Positions 34,369 through 43,686 of a DNA stretch of 64,000 nt are shown here, piece by piece (position 1 is the first letter of the stretch; every line of letters starts with the position of its first letter). The notes under the pieces were generated by a model. It was not told the DNA's origin, searched no databases, and was given only the letters and a program-made list of their open reading frames with translations. The DNA is taken from positions 186,001 through 250,000 of the forward strand of contig NZ_LWBS01000327.1 of NCBI RefSeq assembly GCF_001652265.1, written 5' to 3'. The position numbers and the translations under genes were made by a program. The stretch comes from Rhizobium leguminosarum (GTDB lineage Bacteria; Pseudomonadota; Alphaproteobacteria; Rhizobiales; Rhizobiaceae).

Positions 34369-36219
34369 ATGATTTATGATCCCGCCCGGACCAATCCGCT
34401 TTTCGGCAATCCCCTGAAGACACGCGACGACATCGCCAAGGCCGTCATCGATCTCTTCGAGCCGCTGCTGCCGTATTTTTCCGAAGGCGGCGCCCGTGTG
34501 CGCCTCGGTGCGGCCGGTGCGATCTTCGATCGGGCGGCGGCGGATCTGGAGGGGTTTGCGCGGCCGCTCTGGGGGATCGTTCCGCTCGCTGCCGGCGGCG
34601 GCGTGTTTCCGCATTGGGATCTCTCTCGCCGCGGGCTGGCAAACGGGACCAATCCGGCTCATCCCGAATATTGGGGCGATCTTGCCGACCGCAATCAGCG
34701 GCTGGTCGAACTCGCCGCGGTCGGCTTCGCCCTGGCGCTCGTGCCCGAGCACATCTGGGAACCGCTCGACGACAGCGAAAAGAAGACGGTCGCTGCCTAT
34801 CTTCTCAGAGCACGCGAGCTGGAATTCATCGACAATAACTGGAAATTCTTCCGTGTGCTCATCGATCTCGGGCTGGAACGCGTGAGCGTGGCGTTCGATC
34901 ACCGGAAAACCCTCGCCTATCTCGACGAAGCGGAGGCTTTCGACCTCGGGGAAGGCTGGTATCGCGACGGGCCGGTCCGGCGGGTCGATCATTACATTCC
35001 CTTCGCCATGCATTTCTACGGCCTGATCTATGCGGTGCTGGCCAAGGGCGACGAGGCGCGCAAGGATCGTTTCCGCGATCGCGCCGAGATCTTCGCCAGC
35101 GATATCCGCCACTGGTTCGGCCCCGATGGGGCAGCCCTTGCCTTCGGCCGCAGCCAGACCTACCGCTTTGCGGCGGGAGGTTTCTGGGGCGCGCTTGCCT
35201 TTGCCGGTGTCGAAGCCCTGCCCTGGGCTGAGATCAAGGGCTATTACATGCGCCATATCCGCTGGTGGTCGGCGATGCCGATTGCCGATCGCGACGGCAT
35301 TCTTTCCGTCGGCTACGGCTATCCGAACCTCTTCATGAGCGAGAGTTACAACTCTCCCGGCTCGCCCTACTGGGCGCTGAAATTCTTCCTGCCGCTCGCT
35401 CTTCCGGGGGATCATCCGTTCTGGGCCGCCGAGGAGGCGCCGCAGCCGGAATTCCCGGAGCCGGTTGCGCTGAAGCCGGCAGGAATGGTCGCCATGCACA
35501 CGCCGGGAAACGTGGTCGTGCTCTCCTCAGGGCAGCAACACGACAAGATGCTCGGCGCAAACGAGAAATATTCGAAATTCGTCTACTCCACCCGCTACGC
35601 CTTCAACGTTGAAGCCGACGACCGGAATTTCTCCGCCGCAAGCTTCGACGGCATGCTCGGCCTCTCCGACGACGGCGTCCATTTCCGCATGCGGGAAACG
35701 CTCGAAGAGGCGTTGATCGCTGGCGACCTGCTCTATTCGCGCTGGCGCCCCTGGAGCGATGTCACGATCGAAACCTGGCTGCTTCCTGAAAATCCGTGGC
35801 ACATCCGCATGCACCGCATCACTACGCCGCGCGCCCTCAGCACCATCGAGGGCGGCTTTGCGATCGAACGCGCGGATTTCAATGCCGATCGCTCCGATGC
35901 AAGGGATGGCCGGGCTGTCTGGTACGGGCAGACCGACGTCAGTGCCATCGTGGATCTATCGCCCAATCCGAGGGCCGGCCATGCGATGAGCCCGATCCCA
36001 AACACCAATCTCATCCACGCCAAGACCCTGCTGCCGCAACTGCGCGGTGAAATCGGCCCAGGCACCATCGTGCTGACGACCGCCGCAATGGCCCTGCCCA
36101 CTCGCGAGAATTGGGCAAAAGCGCTCGATAACCCGCCCGCCAACCCCCGCCTCGACGAGGTGGAGCGGCTCTTTCGCGAGAAAGGCGCGCGGGTGCCGGC
36201 ATTCGCTCTCGGGACGTAG
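34369..36219 (+). CDS. DUF2264 family protein (putative polysaccharide-degrading enzyme)
   Basis: 616 aa, no signal peptide. The first 370 residues have the helical, Trp/Tyr-rich pattern of DUF2264 (NPLKTRDDIAKAV; LEFIDNNWKFFRVLIDLGLERV; GWYRDGPVRRVDHYIPFAMHFYGL), predicted in the family to be an alpha/alpha toroid. The remainder is beta-rich. DUF2264 genes often accompany pectin or uronate operons, and some relatives are reported or proposed glycoside hydrolases or lyases; the reaction here is unknown. ATG 34369 is used; a TTG two codons earlier is possible. Separated from the ABC operon by a hairpin, so it may be less expressed. Confidence 0.82.
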   Translation: MIYDPARTNPLFGNPLKTRDDIAKAVIDLFEPLLPYFSEGGARVRLGAAGAIFDRAAADLEGFARPLWGIVPLAAGGGVFPHWDLSRRGLANGTNPAHPEYWGDLADRNQRLVELAAVGFALALVPEHIWEPLDDSEKKTVAAYLLRARELEFIDNNWKFFRVLIDLGLERVSVAFDHRKTLAYLDEAEAFDLGEGWYRDGPVRRVDHYIPFAMHFYGLIYAVLAKGDEARKDRFRDRAEIFASDIRHWFGPDGAALAFGRSQTYRFAAGGFWGALAFAGVEALPWAEIKGYYMRHIRWWSAMPIADRDGILSVGYGYPNLFMSESYNSPGSPYWALKFFLPLALPGDHPFWAAEEAPQPEFPEPVALKPAGMVAMHTPGNVVVLSSGQQHDKMLGANEKYSKFVYSTRYAFNVEADDRNFSAASFDGMLGLSDDGVHFRMRETLEEALIAGDLLYSRWRPWSDVTIETWLLPENPWHIRMHRITTPRALSTIEGGFAIERADFNADRSDARDGRAVWYGQTDVSAIVDLSPNPRAGHAMSPIPNTNLIHAKTLLPQLRGEIGPGTIVLTTAAMALPTRENWAKALDNPPANPRLDEVERLFREKGARVPAFALGT

Positions 36220-36265
36220 CCTGGAGCCCTGGCTTTCGGGTTTCGACCGCGAGCCGGACGGTTGA

Positions 36266-36772
36266 TTATCGTGCGGTCAGCTCAGAACGGTATGCTTCAG
36301 CAATGCGCTGCGCCAACTGTGCCATTTGATCGTCAGGTATCTGCAGAACCCCGTACTCCGCCATCAACGCGTGGTATTGCTGCTCGTCAAGAGGCACACC
36401 TGAGGGCAAAGGAACGACATGAAAATGCAGGTGGCTATTGGCTTGCTGGCTGCCGAGCGAGAGCACATAAATTCGCTCGGCGTCGAACACGCTTTTGAGG
36501 GCGCGAGACAAAATATGCACCTTCTCCTGTAGTCGAAGATATTCATCGGTCGACATGTCTCCTGCCAGATCCTCGAGGTGCTCCCTCGGACAGACCAGGC
36601 AATAGCCGGGCAGAGTGGGATACTTGCTCAGGAAGATGATCGTCTCGTCGTCTTCAAAAACGCGATGGTGAAAGAAGTCGGGGGCATTCCTGACCAAGCC
36701 GCAGATAAAGCATGGCCTTGTTCCGATGTCGTGCACATAGGCCTCGAGATCAAATGGTTGGCGTTCGTTCAT
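36266..36772 (-). CDS. HIT-family nucleotide hydrolase/transferase
   Basis: 168 aa. The histidine triad HLHFHVV lies near 117-123 (NSHLHFHVVPLPSG) and a CFIC metal-type pair near 21-24. HIT proteins cleave nucleotide phosphoramidates or dinucleoside polyphosphates; the substrate is unknown. The start at MNERQPF has GGAGGTTC six bases upstream, better than the longer frame's Arg-rich start. It stands alone, convergent with the DUF2264 gene. Confidence 0.9.
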   Translation of the reverse strand: MNERQPFDLEAYVHDIGTRPCFICGLVRNAPDFFHHRVFEDDETIIFLSKYPTLPGYCLVCPREHLEDLAGDMSTDEYLRLQEKVHILSRALKSVFDAERIYVLSLGSQQANSHLHFHVVPLPSGVPLDEQQYHALMAEYGVLQIPDDQMAQLAQRIAEAYRSELTAR

Positions 36773-37021
36773 CCTGAACCTCCGTCGTCTCACGCGCGGC
36801 GGTCGCGGATGCCGGACCTATTGCAAAAGCCATTGCCGGAAAAATAACACGCGCCAAAACCGACTGCCAACCATAATATTTTCGGATTACTCCAAATAAC
36901 TATATTTATATCTTCGGTAAAAATAGCAAAACATCCCCTCATCGTAATATTGTTGAACTAACGTTGAGCAAAGCGTAGTGATGTACTGGCCTTTCATTTT
37001 TCAAGGCCAGAGGAGGATGCA
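36773..37021. other. AT-rich promoter region with leader hairpin
   Basis: The 249 bases between the divergent HIT gene and the 87-aa gene are far more AT-rich than their surroundings (36850-36960) and should hold both promoters. CTGGCCTT (36986-36993) and AAGGCCAG (37003-37010) form an 8-bp hairpin that ends exactly where the AGGAGG ribosome site (37011-37016) begins. Confidence 0.55.
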
Positions 37022-37285
37022 ATGCCTACCATAATGGTCCATCACAATGTCAAGGACACGAAACACTGGCTCGCTTCACCGATGCGTAAACAGATATTCG
37101 AACCGATTGGCGTCACGAACATTCGAACGTTTACAGACCCTCAGACGTCCAACCGCGTCGGCCTGGTCATGGACGTTGCTGATATGGATAAGTTGATGGC
37201 CCTCATGCAGACCAAGGCAGCGGCCGATGCGATGGCGCATGACGGCGTCATGCCCGAGAGCCTGGTGTTCCTCGTGCAATCGTAA
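37022..37285 (+). CDS. Small protein, possible dimeric alpha/beta-barrel fold
   Basis: 87 aa, unrecognised by name. It begins MPTIMVHHNVKDTKHWLAS and has an alternating strand-helix pattern (VGLVMDVADMDKLMALMQTKAAADAM) compatible with a ferredoxin-like, ABM/cyclase-type fold. A similar-sized gene with the same kind of pattern follows 45 bases later, so the two may be diverged duplicates. Strong AGGAGG, preceded by a hairpin. Confidence 0.75.
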   Translation: MPTIMVHHNVKDTKHWLASPMRKQIFEPIGVTNIRTFTDPQTSNRVGLVMDVADMDKLMALMQTKAAADAMAHDGVMPESLVFLVQS

Positions 37286-37330
37286 CAGGCGTCTCCAACC
37301 AAACCTGGAAATACAACGCGGGAGGATGAT

Positions 37331-37600
37331 ATGACGACATTATTTGTAAGGCACGAGGTCTCCGATTATGCCGCCTGGCGCAAGATATATGATGGCTTTT
37401 CGCCGGTGCAGAAGGCTAATGGGGTGACTGCGGAAGCCGTTTATCGAGCCATCGACAATCCGAACGATATTACCGTTACCCACGAGTTTGCTACGCTTGA
37501 AGCGGCCCAGGCATTCAGCAAGCTGGACGAGCTGAAGACGGCGATGCGCACGGGAGGCGTGCTCGGCGCGCCGACGGTGTGGTTTACCAACAAAGCATGA
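37331..37600 (+). CDS. Small ABM-like (dimeric alpha/beta-barrel) protein
   Basis: 89 aa: TTLFVRHEVSDYAAWRKIYDGFSPVQKANGV, then VYRAIDNPNDITVTHEFATLEAAQAFSKLDELKTAM and VWFTNKA. This strand-helix-strand-strand-helix pattern is typical of antibiotic-biosynthesis-monooxygenase-like or cyclase-like small proteins, often of unknown role. GGGAGGATGAT precedes the ATG. Likely cotranscribed with the 87-aa gene. Confidence 0.78.
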   Translation: MTTLFVRHEVSDYAAWRKIYDGFSPVQKANGVTAEAVYRAIDNPNDITVTHEFATLEAAQAFSKLDELKTAMRTGGVLGAPTVWFTNKA

Positions 37601-37612
37601 AATAGGCGAAAC

Positions 37613-37638
37613 GGCCTCCGCCGCTGCAAGCGGAGGCC
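37613..37638 (+). terminator. Hairpin after the two small genes
   Basis: GGCCTCCGC (37613-37621) and GCGGAGGCC (37630-37638) form a perfect 9-bp stem with an 8-base loop, 13 bases after the stop. No T-run follows, so it may be a factor-assisted terminator or a 3' stabiliser. Confidence 0.6.
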
Positions 37639-37735
37639 ATGTTGCGGTCTCGCTCGGCACGTGACATGAAAGCCAGTAGTGCCCCCTTGCGCCGATTGCC
37701 GGCCTTGGTGGCCGTTGCCGCCGCACGGCGCAAAA

Positions 37736-38164
37736 TTATGACCCGCTCTTTATGTCGCGCAGCAGATCCAGGCCGCGTTGGTATTTTTCCGTTTTCTTGC
37801 CGGCCTGTTCGGCCTGCCGGAGATTGTCTTCGAGATCGGCCTGTTTGACGGGCAAGGCCAGCGGGTTTGATGCCGCACGTCTGACGAAGTCGTCATCCGG
37901 CTCGTCCGGCCGCCGCGTCAGAGCATTTACCGCGGAGATGATCGCCGGCGGAAAGCCTTCTTCCCTCAGCCTGTCGAGCGTCCAGCCGCTGCCTTTCTCG
38001 ACGACGTCATGAAGGTAGGCAACCGTTCGTGGATCATCGCCGGAAACCAGAAGGGCTACCCGCTGGCAGTGCTCGAAGAACGGCTGGCCGGTCTTGTCTG
38101 ACTGACCTTCATGGGCCGTAAGAGCGATCTGGATGGCATGGTCGAGATGCTGCATGGCGATCAC
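37736..38164 (-). CDS. HD-domain phosphohydrolase, RelA/SpoT-hydrolase-like
   Basis: 142 aa covering just an HD domain: HCQRVALLV (first His region), AYLHDVVEKG (HD pair) and KQADLEDNLRQA, which corresponds to the KxADxxxN segment of SpoT-type ppGpp hydrolases and MESH1-like small alarmone hydrolases. Metal-dependent phosphohydrolase activity is likely; ppGpp or another nucleotide as substrate is inference. GTG at 38164 overlaps the upstream DUF2934 stop by four bases. Confidence 0.82.
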   Translation of the reverse strand: MIAMQHLDHAIQIALTAHEGQSDKTGQPFFEHCQRVALLVSGDDPRTVAYLHDVVEKGSGWTLDRLREEGFPPAIISAVNALTRRPDEPDDDFVRRAASNPLALPVKQADLEDNLRQAEQAGKKTEKYQRGLDLLRDIKSGS

Positions 38165-38487
38165 GGCCCTTCGGTCTTCCTGATCTTCCGCGTGGAAGGC
38201 TTTTCGCCCGCCGCCATCTCGATGTCAGGCACCGGAGCCTTGGCGGCCTGGCCAGCCTTCGCCGGTGGGCGATCGAGATCACCGCTCTCGCCGGCGCCTT
38301 GAAGCAGCGCCGCGTCATCCCTGTCGTCTTCATCGAGCAGGTCCTGCAGCGTCTCATGCTCATCCTCGCCGGCCAGTTCGTCACAGGCTTGTAGCCAATG
38401 GCGTTTGTCGGCGCCATCCGGGCGGCCCTCCGCCTCCCAGATTTCGTAGGCACGGCGACGGATCTGCTCGTGCTTGTCTATAGCCAT
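38161..38487 (-). CDS. DUF2934-containing small protein
   Basis: 108 aa. The DUF2934 block IRRRAYEIWEAEGRPDGADKRHWLQA (9-34) is clear. The rest is acidic (LLDEDDRDDAALL) and probably disordered. GGAGGCGATC precedes the ATG; an upstream frame to 38505 lacks one. Coupled to the HD gene by a 4-base overlap. DUF2934 proteins are abundant in rhizobia and of unknown function. Confidence 0.85.
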   Translation of the reverse strand: MAIDKHEQIRRRAYEIWEAEGRPDGADKRHWLQACDELAGEDEHETLQDLLDEDDRDDAALLQGAGESGDLDRPPAKAGQAAKAPVPDIEMAAGEKPSTRKIRKTEGP

Positions 38488-38541
38488 GATCGCCTCCAAG
38501 CGCATTGGGATGAGCCGTCCGAAGAGCGGCCCGGCCGCCTT

Positions 38542-38898
38542 TCAGGGCGTGTTGATGGTTGGAAGAAAATCCTCCACCTGTTTGCGTTGATCCTTTGGAA
38601 GCGTCTCCACCCGTTCCTTCCAGAACCGTTCGGCCTCCGGCGCATCCTCATCCCATTGGCGAACATCGGTGATATTATCGTCGATCATCGATCGGCGGTG
38701 GCCGCCGAGGCTAAGATATTCCTTTGCAAGCTTCAGGCTTGGGGTTGCGGTGCCGCTATCGCGCTGTGATGCCGACCTCGCGTTGCGCCGGGCATTTGCC
38801 AATGCTCTTTGGCGAGCGATCTCGGCCCGTTCGGTATCGGCGGACCGCGCGTCGTCCGTGCCGCTCTCTGGCGGCATGCTGGATTTAAAAGTCGTCAT
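38542..38898 (-). CDS. Hypothetical protein, charged
   Basis: 118 aa, not recognised. The first half is low-complexity and Arg/Ala-rich (ERAEIARQRALANARRNARSASQRD), probably helical or disordered; the second half has WDEDAPEAERFWKERVETLPKDQRKQVEDFL. AAGGTG lies six bases before the ATG. Upstream of the DUF2934/HD pair with a 54-base gap, perhaps in one transcript. Confidence 0.7.
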   Translation of the reverse strand: MTTFKSSMPPESGTDDARSADTERAEIARQRALANARRNARSASQRDSGTATPSLKLAKEYLSLGGHRRSMIDDNITDVRQWDEDAPEAERFWKERVETLPKDQRKQVEDFLPTINTP

Positions 38899-39006
38899 GG
38901 ATCACCTTTCGATGTTGTGATCCAATAACCTTCGCAAGCAGTGAGAGTTCCGCGTGGGTGGCGATTGATTTGAGCGGGCTTCGAGGCGGGGCCACGCATC
39001 CGGCCA

Positions 39007-39297
39007 TCAATGCACGGCCATGCTCACCATCCGATAAGGGTGCACGGCTTCGAATTGCGAGATCATCGCCGTTGCCTGCTGCAATACCAGCTCGGCATTT
39101 TCCGGATCGTCACGGGCGAGCTCATCGGCGTTGACGCGGATCGCTTCAGCCATGTTGTTGGAGAGTGCCGCAAAATGCGTATTGCCTTCGACAAAGGCCT
39201 CACGCGCCGTGTCCTCCAGCGTACGAGCGATATCGACGAAGATTTCCTCGCGTTCCTCGATGCTGAGGTCTTTGATTAAATTGGTCTTCTCTTCCAT
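39007..39297 (-). CDS. Hypothetical helical protein
   Basis: 96 aa, not recognised. Almost entirely helical and acidic (LIKDLSIEEREEIFVDIARTLEDTAREAF; ENAELVLQQATAMISQF). The ATG at MEEKTNL has GGAG about nine bases before it; a GTG three codons earlier is possible. Divergent from the groESL operon. Confidence 0.7.
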   Translation of the reverse strand: MEEKTNLIKDLSIEEREEIFVDIARTLEDTAREAFVEGNTHFAALSNNMAEAIRVNADELARDDPENAELVLQQATAMISQFEAVHPYRMVSMAVH

Positions 39298-39470
39298 GTC
39301 ACTCACTCCAAAAGACGTGGGACTGTGATCGAGCTCATCAAGCCTCGATCACCACAGAACTGGGAATGCCGAAATCCGGATTCAAGCCTCAATGCAGCTC
39401 GAACTCGCTTCGACACCGCGCCATCGCCATTGATCGAACGCAGGAGCCGATTGTCTGTTCCCTGCCGGCG

Positions 39471-39497
39471 TTAGCACTCACCGGCAGGGAGTGCCAA
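39471..39497 (+). promoter_or_regulatory. CIRCE operator (HrcA-binding inverted repeat)
   Basis: TTAGCACTC (39471-39479), nine bases, then GAGTGCCAA (39489-39497). The consensus is TTAGCACTC-N9-GAGTGCTAA, so only one base differs. HrcA binding to CIRCE represses groESL in many bacteria, including alphaproteobacteria. The distance to the groES ATG (260 bases) is unusually long and includes a RIME element. Confidence 0.93.
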
Positions 39498-39603
39498 TTT
39501 TTCTTCCATCCCCTCTTGAATTGCAAAACCGTCGAACCAAATCATTCTCGCAAGGCTCGCGCGCGAGCCTATGCACCTGCCCGGATTGGTCATCCGGTCC
39601 GGC

Positions 39604-39716
39604 TAGAACAGGATGATTTTGGCCGGGCCGGCCAAAATCTGAATCCTGTTTCTAATTTAAATAGTTAGAGCATGATGTCGCCCGAAAACCGATCACACTT
39701 TTCGGCATCATGCTCT
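39604..39716. repeat. RIME-type mosaic repeat, copy 2 (inverted relative to copy 1)
   Basis: The reverse complement of this stretch aligns with 26068-26183 over its full length with scattered differences. Its palindromes are TAGAACAGGAT (39604-39614) with ATCCTGTTTCTA (39643-39654), and AGAGCATGA (39667-39675) with TCATGCTCT (39708-39716). It lies in the untranslated leader of groES. Confidence 0.88.
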
Positions 39717-39756
39717 CGGGGAATAACGTCATCACTGTTTGTCGATGGAGGAAGAT

Positions 39757-40071
39757 ATGTCGTTCCGACCGCTTCATGACCGGATCCTTGTCCGCCGAGT
39801 TGAATCCGAAGAAAAGAGCAAGGGCGGCATCATCATTCCCGATACCGCCAAGGAAAAGCCGCAGGAAGGCGAGGTCATCTCCGTCGGCCCCGGCGCACGC
39901 AACGAGGCCGGCCAGATCCAGACGCTCGACGTCAAGCCCGGCGACCGCATCCTGTTCGGCAAGTGGTCCGGCACCGAGATCAAGATCAATGGCGAAGACC
40001 TGCTGATCATGAAGGAAAGCGACGTGATGGGCATCATCGAAACCCAGGGCGAAAAAAAGCAGGCCGCTTAA
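39757..40071 (+). CDS. groES: Co-chaperonin GroES
   Basis: 104-aa ring subunit that caps GroEL during protein folding in the cytoplasm. Recognisable throughout: [42 protein letters not shown], the mobile loop ([11 protein letters not shown]) and the C-terminal [14 protein letters not shown]. The start at MSFRPLHDR is set by GGAGGAAGAT just before it; an ATG 18 bases earlier lies within the ribosome-site region. Rhizobia usually carry several groESL copies; this one has a CIRCE and so belongs to the HrcA-controlled type. Confidence 0.97.
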   Translation: MSFRPLHDRILVRRVESEEKSKGGIIIPDTAKEKPQEGEVISVGPGARNEAGQIQTLDVKPGDRILFGKWSGTEIKINGEDLLIMKESDVMGIIETQGEKKQAA

Positions 40072-40153
40072 GGTCCCTGCTGACATCCGTCTACGCTGGA
40101 GCGCATCAGCTTTTCATGGAAACGCAGAACCGCTCCTAACTTTTATTTCTGAC

Positions 40154-40197
40154 GCAATTCCGAACGGAAACCCGCGTCGCACTTTTCCTGGAATTGC
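40154..40197. repeat. Short palindromic repeat between groES and groEL
   Basis: GCAATTCC (40154-40161) and GGAATTGC (40190-40197) are exact inverted copies. The interior GGAAA...TTTTCC can extend the pairing. From memory this element type recurs between rhizobial genes. It may affect relative groES/groEL expression or mRNA stability. Confidence 0.6.
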
Positions 40198-40212
40198 TCT
40201 GGCTGCCTATGA

Positions 40213-41853
<1,641 letters not shown>

Positions 41854-41863
41854 GTCGGCTACC

Positions 41864-41892
41864 GGTCCGCCGGCTTCGCCGGTGGGCCTTTT
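41864..41892 (+). terminator. Intrinsic terminator after groEL
   Basis: GGTCCGCCGGC (41864-41874) pairs with GCCGGTGGGCC (41878-41888), two G-U pairs included, with a TTC loop, followed by TTTT (41889-41892). It overlaps the leader of the next small gene, which would need read-through or its own promoter. Confidence 0.75.
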
Positions 41893-41906
41893 CGGAGGGA
41901 ATAGAG

Positions 41907-42143
41907 ATGGTTCAAACGATCAAAAACCGATCGCAGGTACCGCTGGACTCCCGCGATCTTGAAACCTGCCAGCGCGTCTTCGACAGGCTCAGCGCCGATT
42001 ACGGGATAGCAAAGGACGGCGACGAAGCCGAACGAATGGCGAGCATCATCATCGAGCTTTACCGACAGGGCGTACGTGACCCCAATCACCTGCAGTCGAT
42101 GGTCGAGGCGGCCCGCGGCCTATTCGAAACGAGCGAGCGGTAG
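41907..42143 (+). CDS. Small hypothetical protein downstream of groEL
   Basis: 78 aa, not recognised. The stretch LETCQRVFDRLSADYGIAKDGDEAERMASIIIELYRQGVRDPNHLQSMVEAA looks like a compact helical domain. GGAGGGAATAG precedes the ATG. It lies 53 bases after groEL, beyond a terminator. Length and charge are in line with real small genes. Confidence 0.75.
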   Translation: MVQTIKNRSQVPLDSRDLETCQRVFDRLSADYGIAKDGDEAERMASIIIELYRQGVRDPNHLQSMVEAARGLFETSER

Positions 42144-42198
42144 GGAATGCCGTGCCTGCGCGTCATAAGCACCGCGCGGACCACACATAGCGATGGTG

Positions 42199-42465
42199 TC
42201 AGCGCGGGTGCCGTCCGCGGAGAACGGTCATCTGCTCCTGCTGCACTTCATTTTCATCGTTCAAAACGGCTTGCCAAAGCCTGTTGCCGAGGCGAAGCGA
42301 CACCCGCTTCGTCCCCTCATGTTCAGCCCTGCCGATTTCCACGGAGCTGACGACGGAGCCATGGCGCATGTGGCGGCGAAGATCGGCCAGCGACAAGCCG
42401 AACCGTTTCGCGAGTTCCGTTGATTCCAGGATAAAATCGCCATTTGAATCGCACTCGATCAGCAC
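42199..42465 (-). CDS. DUF6522-like small protein
   Basis: 88 aa. Pattern IECDSNGDFILESTELAKRFGLSLADLRRHMRHGSVVSSVEIGRAEHEGTKRVSLRLGNRLWQAVLN matches small rhizobial proteins classed as DUF6522, from memory. The middle (ELAKRFGLSLADLRRHM) is helix-turn-helix-like. GTG start about nine bases after GGAG. Function unknown. Confidence 0.7.
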   Translation of the reverse strand: MLIECDSNGDFILESTELAKRFGLSLADLRRHMRHGSVVSSVEIGRAEHEGTKRVSLRLGNRLWQAVLNDENEVQQEQMTVLRGRHPR

Positions 42466-42500
42466 CGACTTTTTCTCCAGCTACGCTCCACGTCCACCCC

Positions 42501-43631
42501 TCAGGCCACCGCCGCAATAGCATTGTCCTCCTTTGGCAGCAGCCGCGCCACTGCGCTCAGGAGATCCGTCTGCGATATCAGGCCAATTATGCGGTAATCG
42601 TCATCGACAATGATGACGGCATGCGTGCGCCCGTCCGTCAGAACGGGCAATAGCGACAGAGCAGGATCCAACGGTCTGGCCACCGCCGGCCTCGAGATCG
42701 CATGGGCGATGGTCTCGGTGCTCATCGACAACTCCCGCAAACCGACAGCGCCGACGAGACGGCCCTCTGGGTCCTTCACCGGCAGTGTACGAATATTATG
42801 CTTGAGCAGAAGGTGCCGAGCGGCATCCGGTTCTGAAGCCTCCCCAATGGCGATCACGTCGCGCGACATGATATCGGCACAGCTGATCTTGCCGTTTGAG
42901 CGGATGGCCGCTTGCAACTCCACCTGTTGCAGCAGCCGGCCGAGGTCTGCCCGGTCGATATCGAAGGTTTCGTCGAGCGCTTCGAGGGCCGCATCGACAT
43001 CTTCCTCGCGGAAACCAACCCGCATCGCAGACGGCAGATCGATCGTCTGGTGGGTGTTCTCCGCCGGTTTTGGAACGACGTGCGGATAATTCCGCTTGGA
43101 CAGCCTGTGGAAAAGCAGGCCAAGACCGACGAGAATGCAGGAGTTCAAAGCGACGGGCACGAAGGGAAAGAGGAATCCCCAGCCGGCAACGACAGGGCCG
43201 CCGAGCACGGCGGTCAGGGCGGCGGCTCCTCCTGGTGGATGAAGGCAGCGCGTGAAGGACATCGCGCCGATGGCAAGCGAAACGCCGACACCGGTCGCGA
43301 TGATCGGATCGCGAATGAAATAGGCGGCAATGATTCCCATCAGTGCGGAAATCGTGTTGCCGCCGATGATCGACCACGGCTGCGCAAGCGGGCTTGCCGG
43401 CACGGCGAAAAGAAGCACCGCGGAAGCCCCCATCGGCGCGACGATCAAGGGAAGATGCGGTCCCTGCCCGAACAGATAGCCGCTGATAACGCCGGTAAGA
43501 CCAATGCCCAGCAAAGCGCCGAAGCATGCGATCAATCGCTCTCGTAAGGTCGCACCAGCCAGAATCGGTGAAAACAACCGGAAGCGGCGGAAGCGGCTCG
43601 GTCCCTCTTTCGGGGAAACGGGATACTGCAT
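42501..43631 (-). CDS. HPP-family membrane protein with two CBS domains
   Basis: 376 aa. Four to five membrane helices in the first 190 residues include the family signature CLHPPGGAAALTAVLGG. The C-terminal half has two CBS motifs (CADIMSRDVIAIGEASEPDAARHLLLKHNIRTLPV and LDPALSLLPVLTDGRTHAVIIVDDDYRIIGLISQTDLL), which bind adenosyl nucleotides. HPP proteins have been linked to nitrite transport in plant and cyanobacterial relatives; here the substrate is unknown. The start at MQYPVSPKEG was chosen because the open frame above it is antisense to the LysR gene's coding region and lacks membrane character. Confidence 0.88.
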   Translation of the reverse strand: MQYPVSPKEGPSRFRRFRLFSPILAGATLRERLIACFGALLGIGLTGVISGYLFGQGPHLPLIVAPMGASAVLLFAVPASPLAQPWSIIGGNTISALMGIIAAYFIRDPIIATGVGVSLAIGAMSFTRCLHPPGGAAALTAVLGGPVVAGWGFLFPFVPVALNSCILVGLGLLFHRLSKRNYPHVVPKPAENTHQTIDLPSAMRVGFREEDVDAALEALDETFDIDRADLGRLLQQVELQAAIRSNGKISCADIMSRDVIAIGEASEPDAARHLLLKHNIRTLPVKDPEGRLVGAVGLRELSMSTETIAHAISRPAVARPLDPALSLLPVLTDGRTHAVIIVDDDYRIIGLISQTDLLSAVARLLPKEDNAIAAVA

Positions 43632-43686
43632 GACAAGACCAATTTGAACGTGGATTATCTGGATAGCGAAAGGGGAGAGGTGCGGG

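Larger units (their letters stand above)
39298..39756. other. groESL control region
   Basis: 459 bases between the divergent 96-aa gene and groES. It contains a CIRCE operator (39471-39497), a RIME-type element (39604-39716) and the groES ribosome site GGAGGAAG. No coding frame here is convincing. Confidence 0.7.

Noticed and set aside
32855..34423. 522-codon minus-strand open frame opposite the uronate-locus binding protein
   Set aside because: Antisense shadow of a well-supported gene; low hydrophobic structure, no ribosome site, composition biased to Arg, Gly and Asp.
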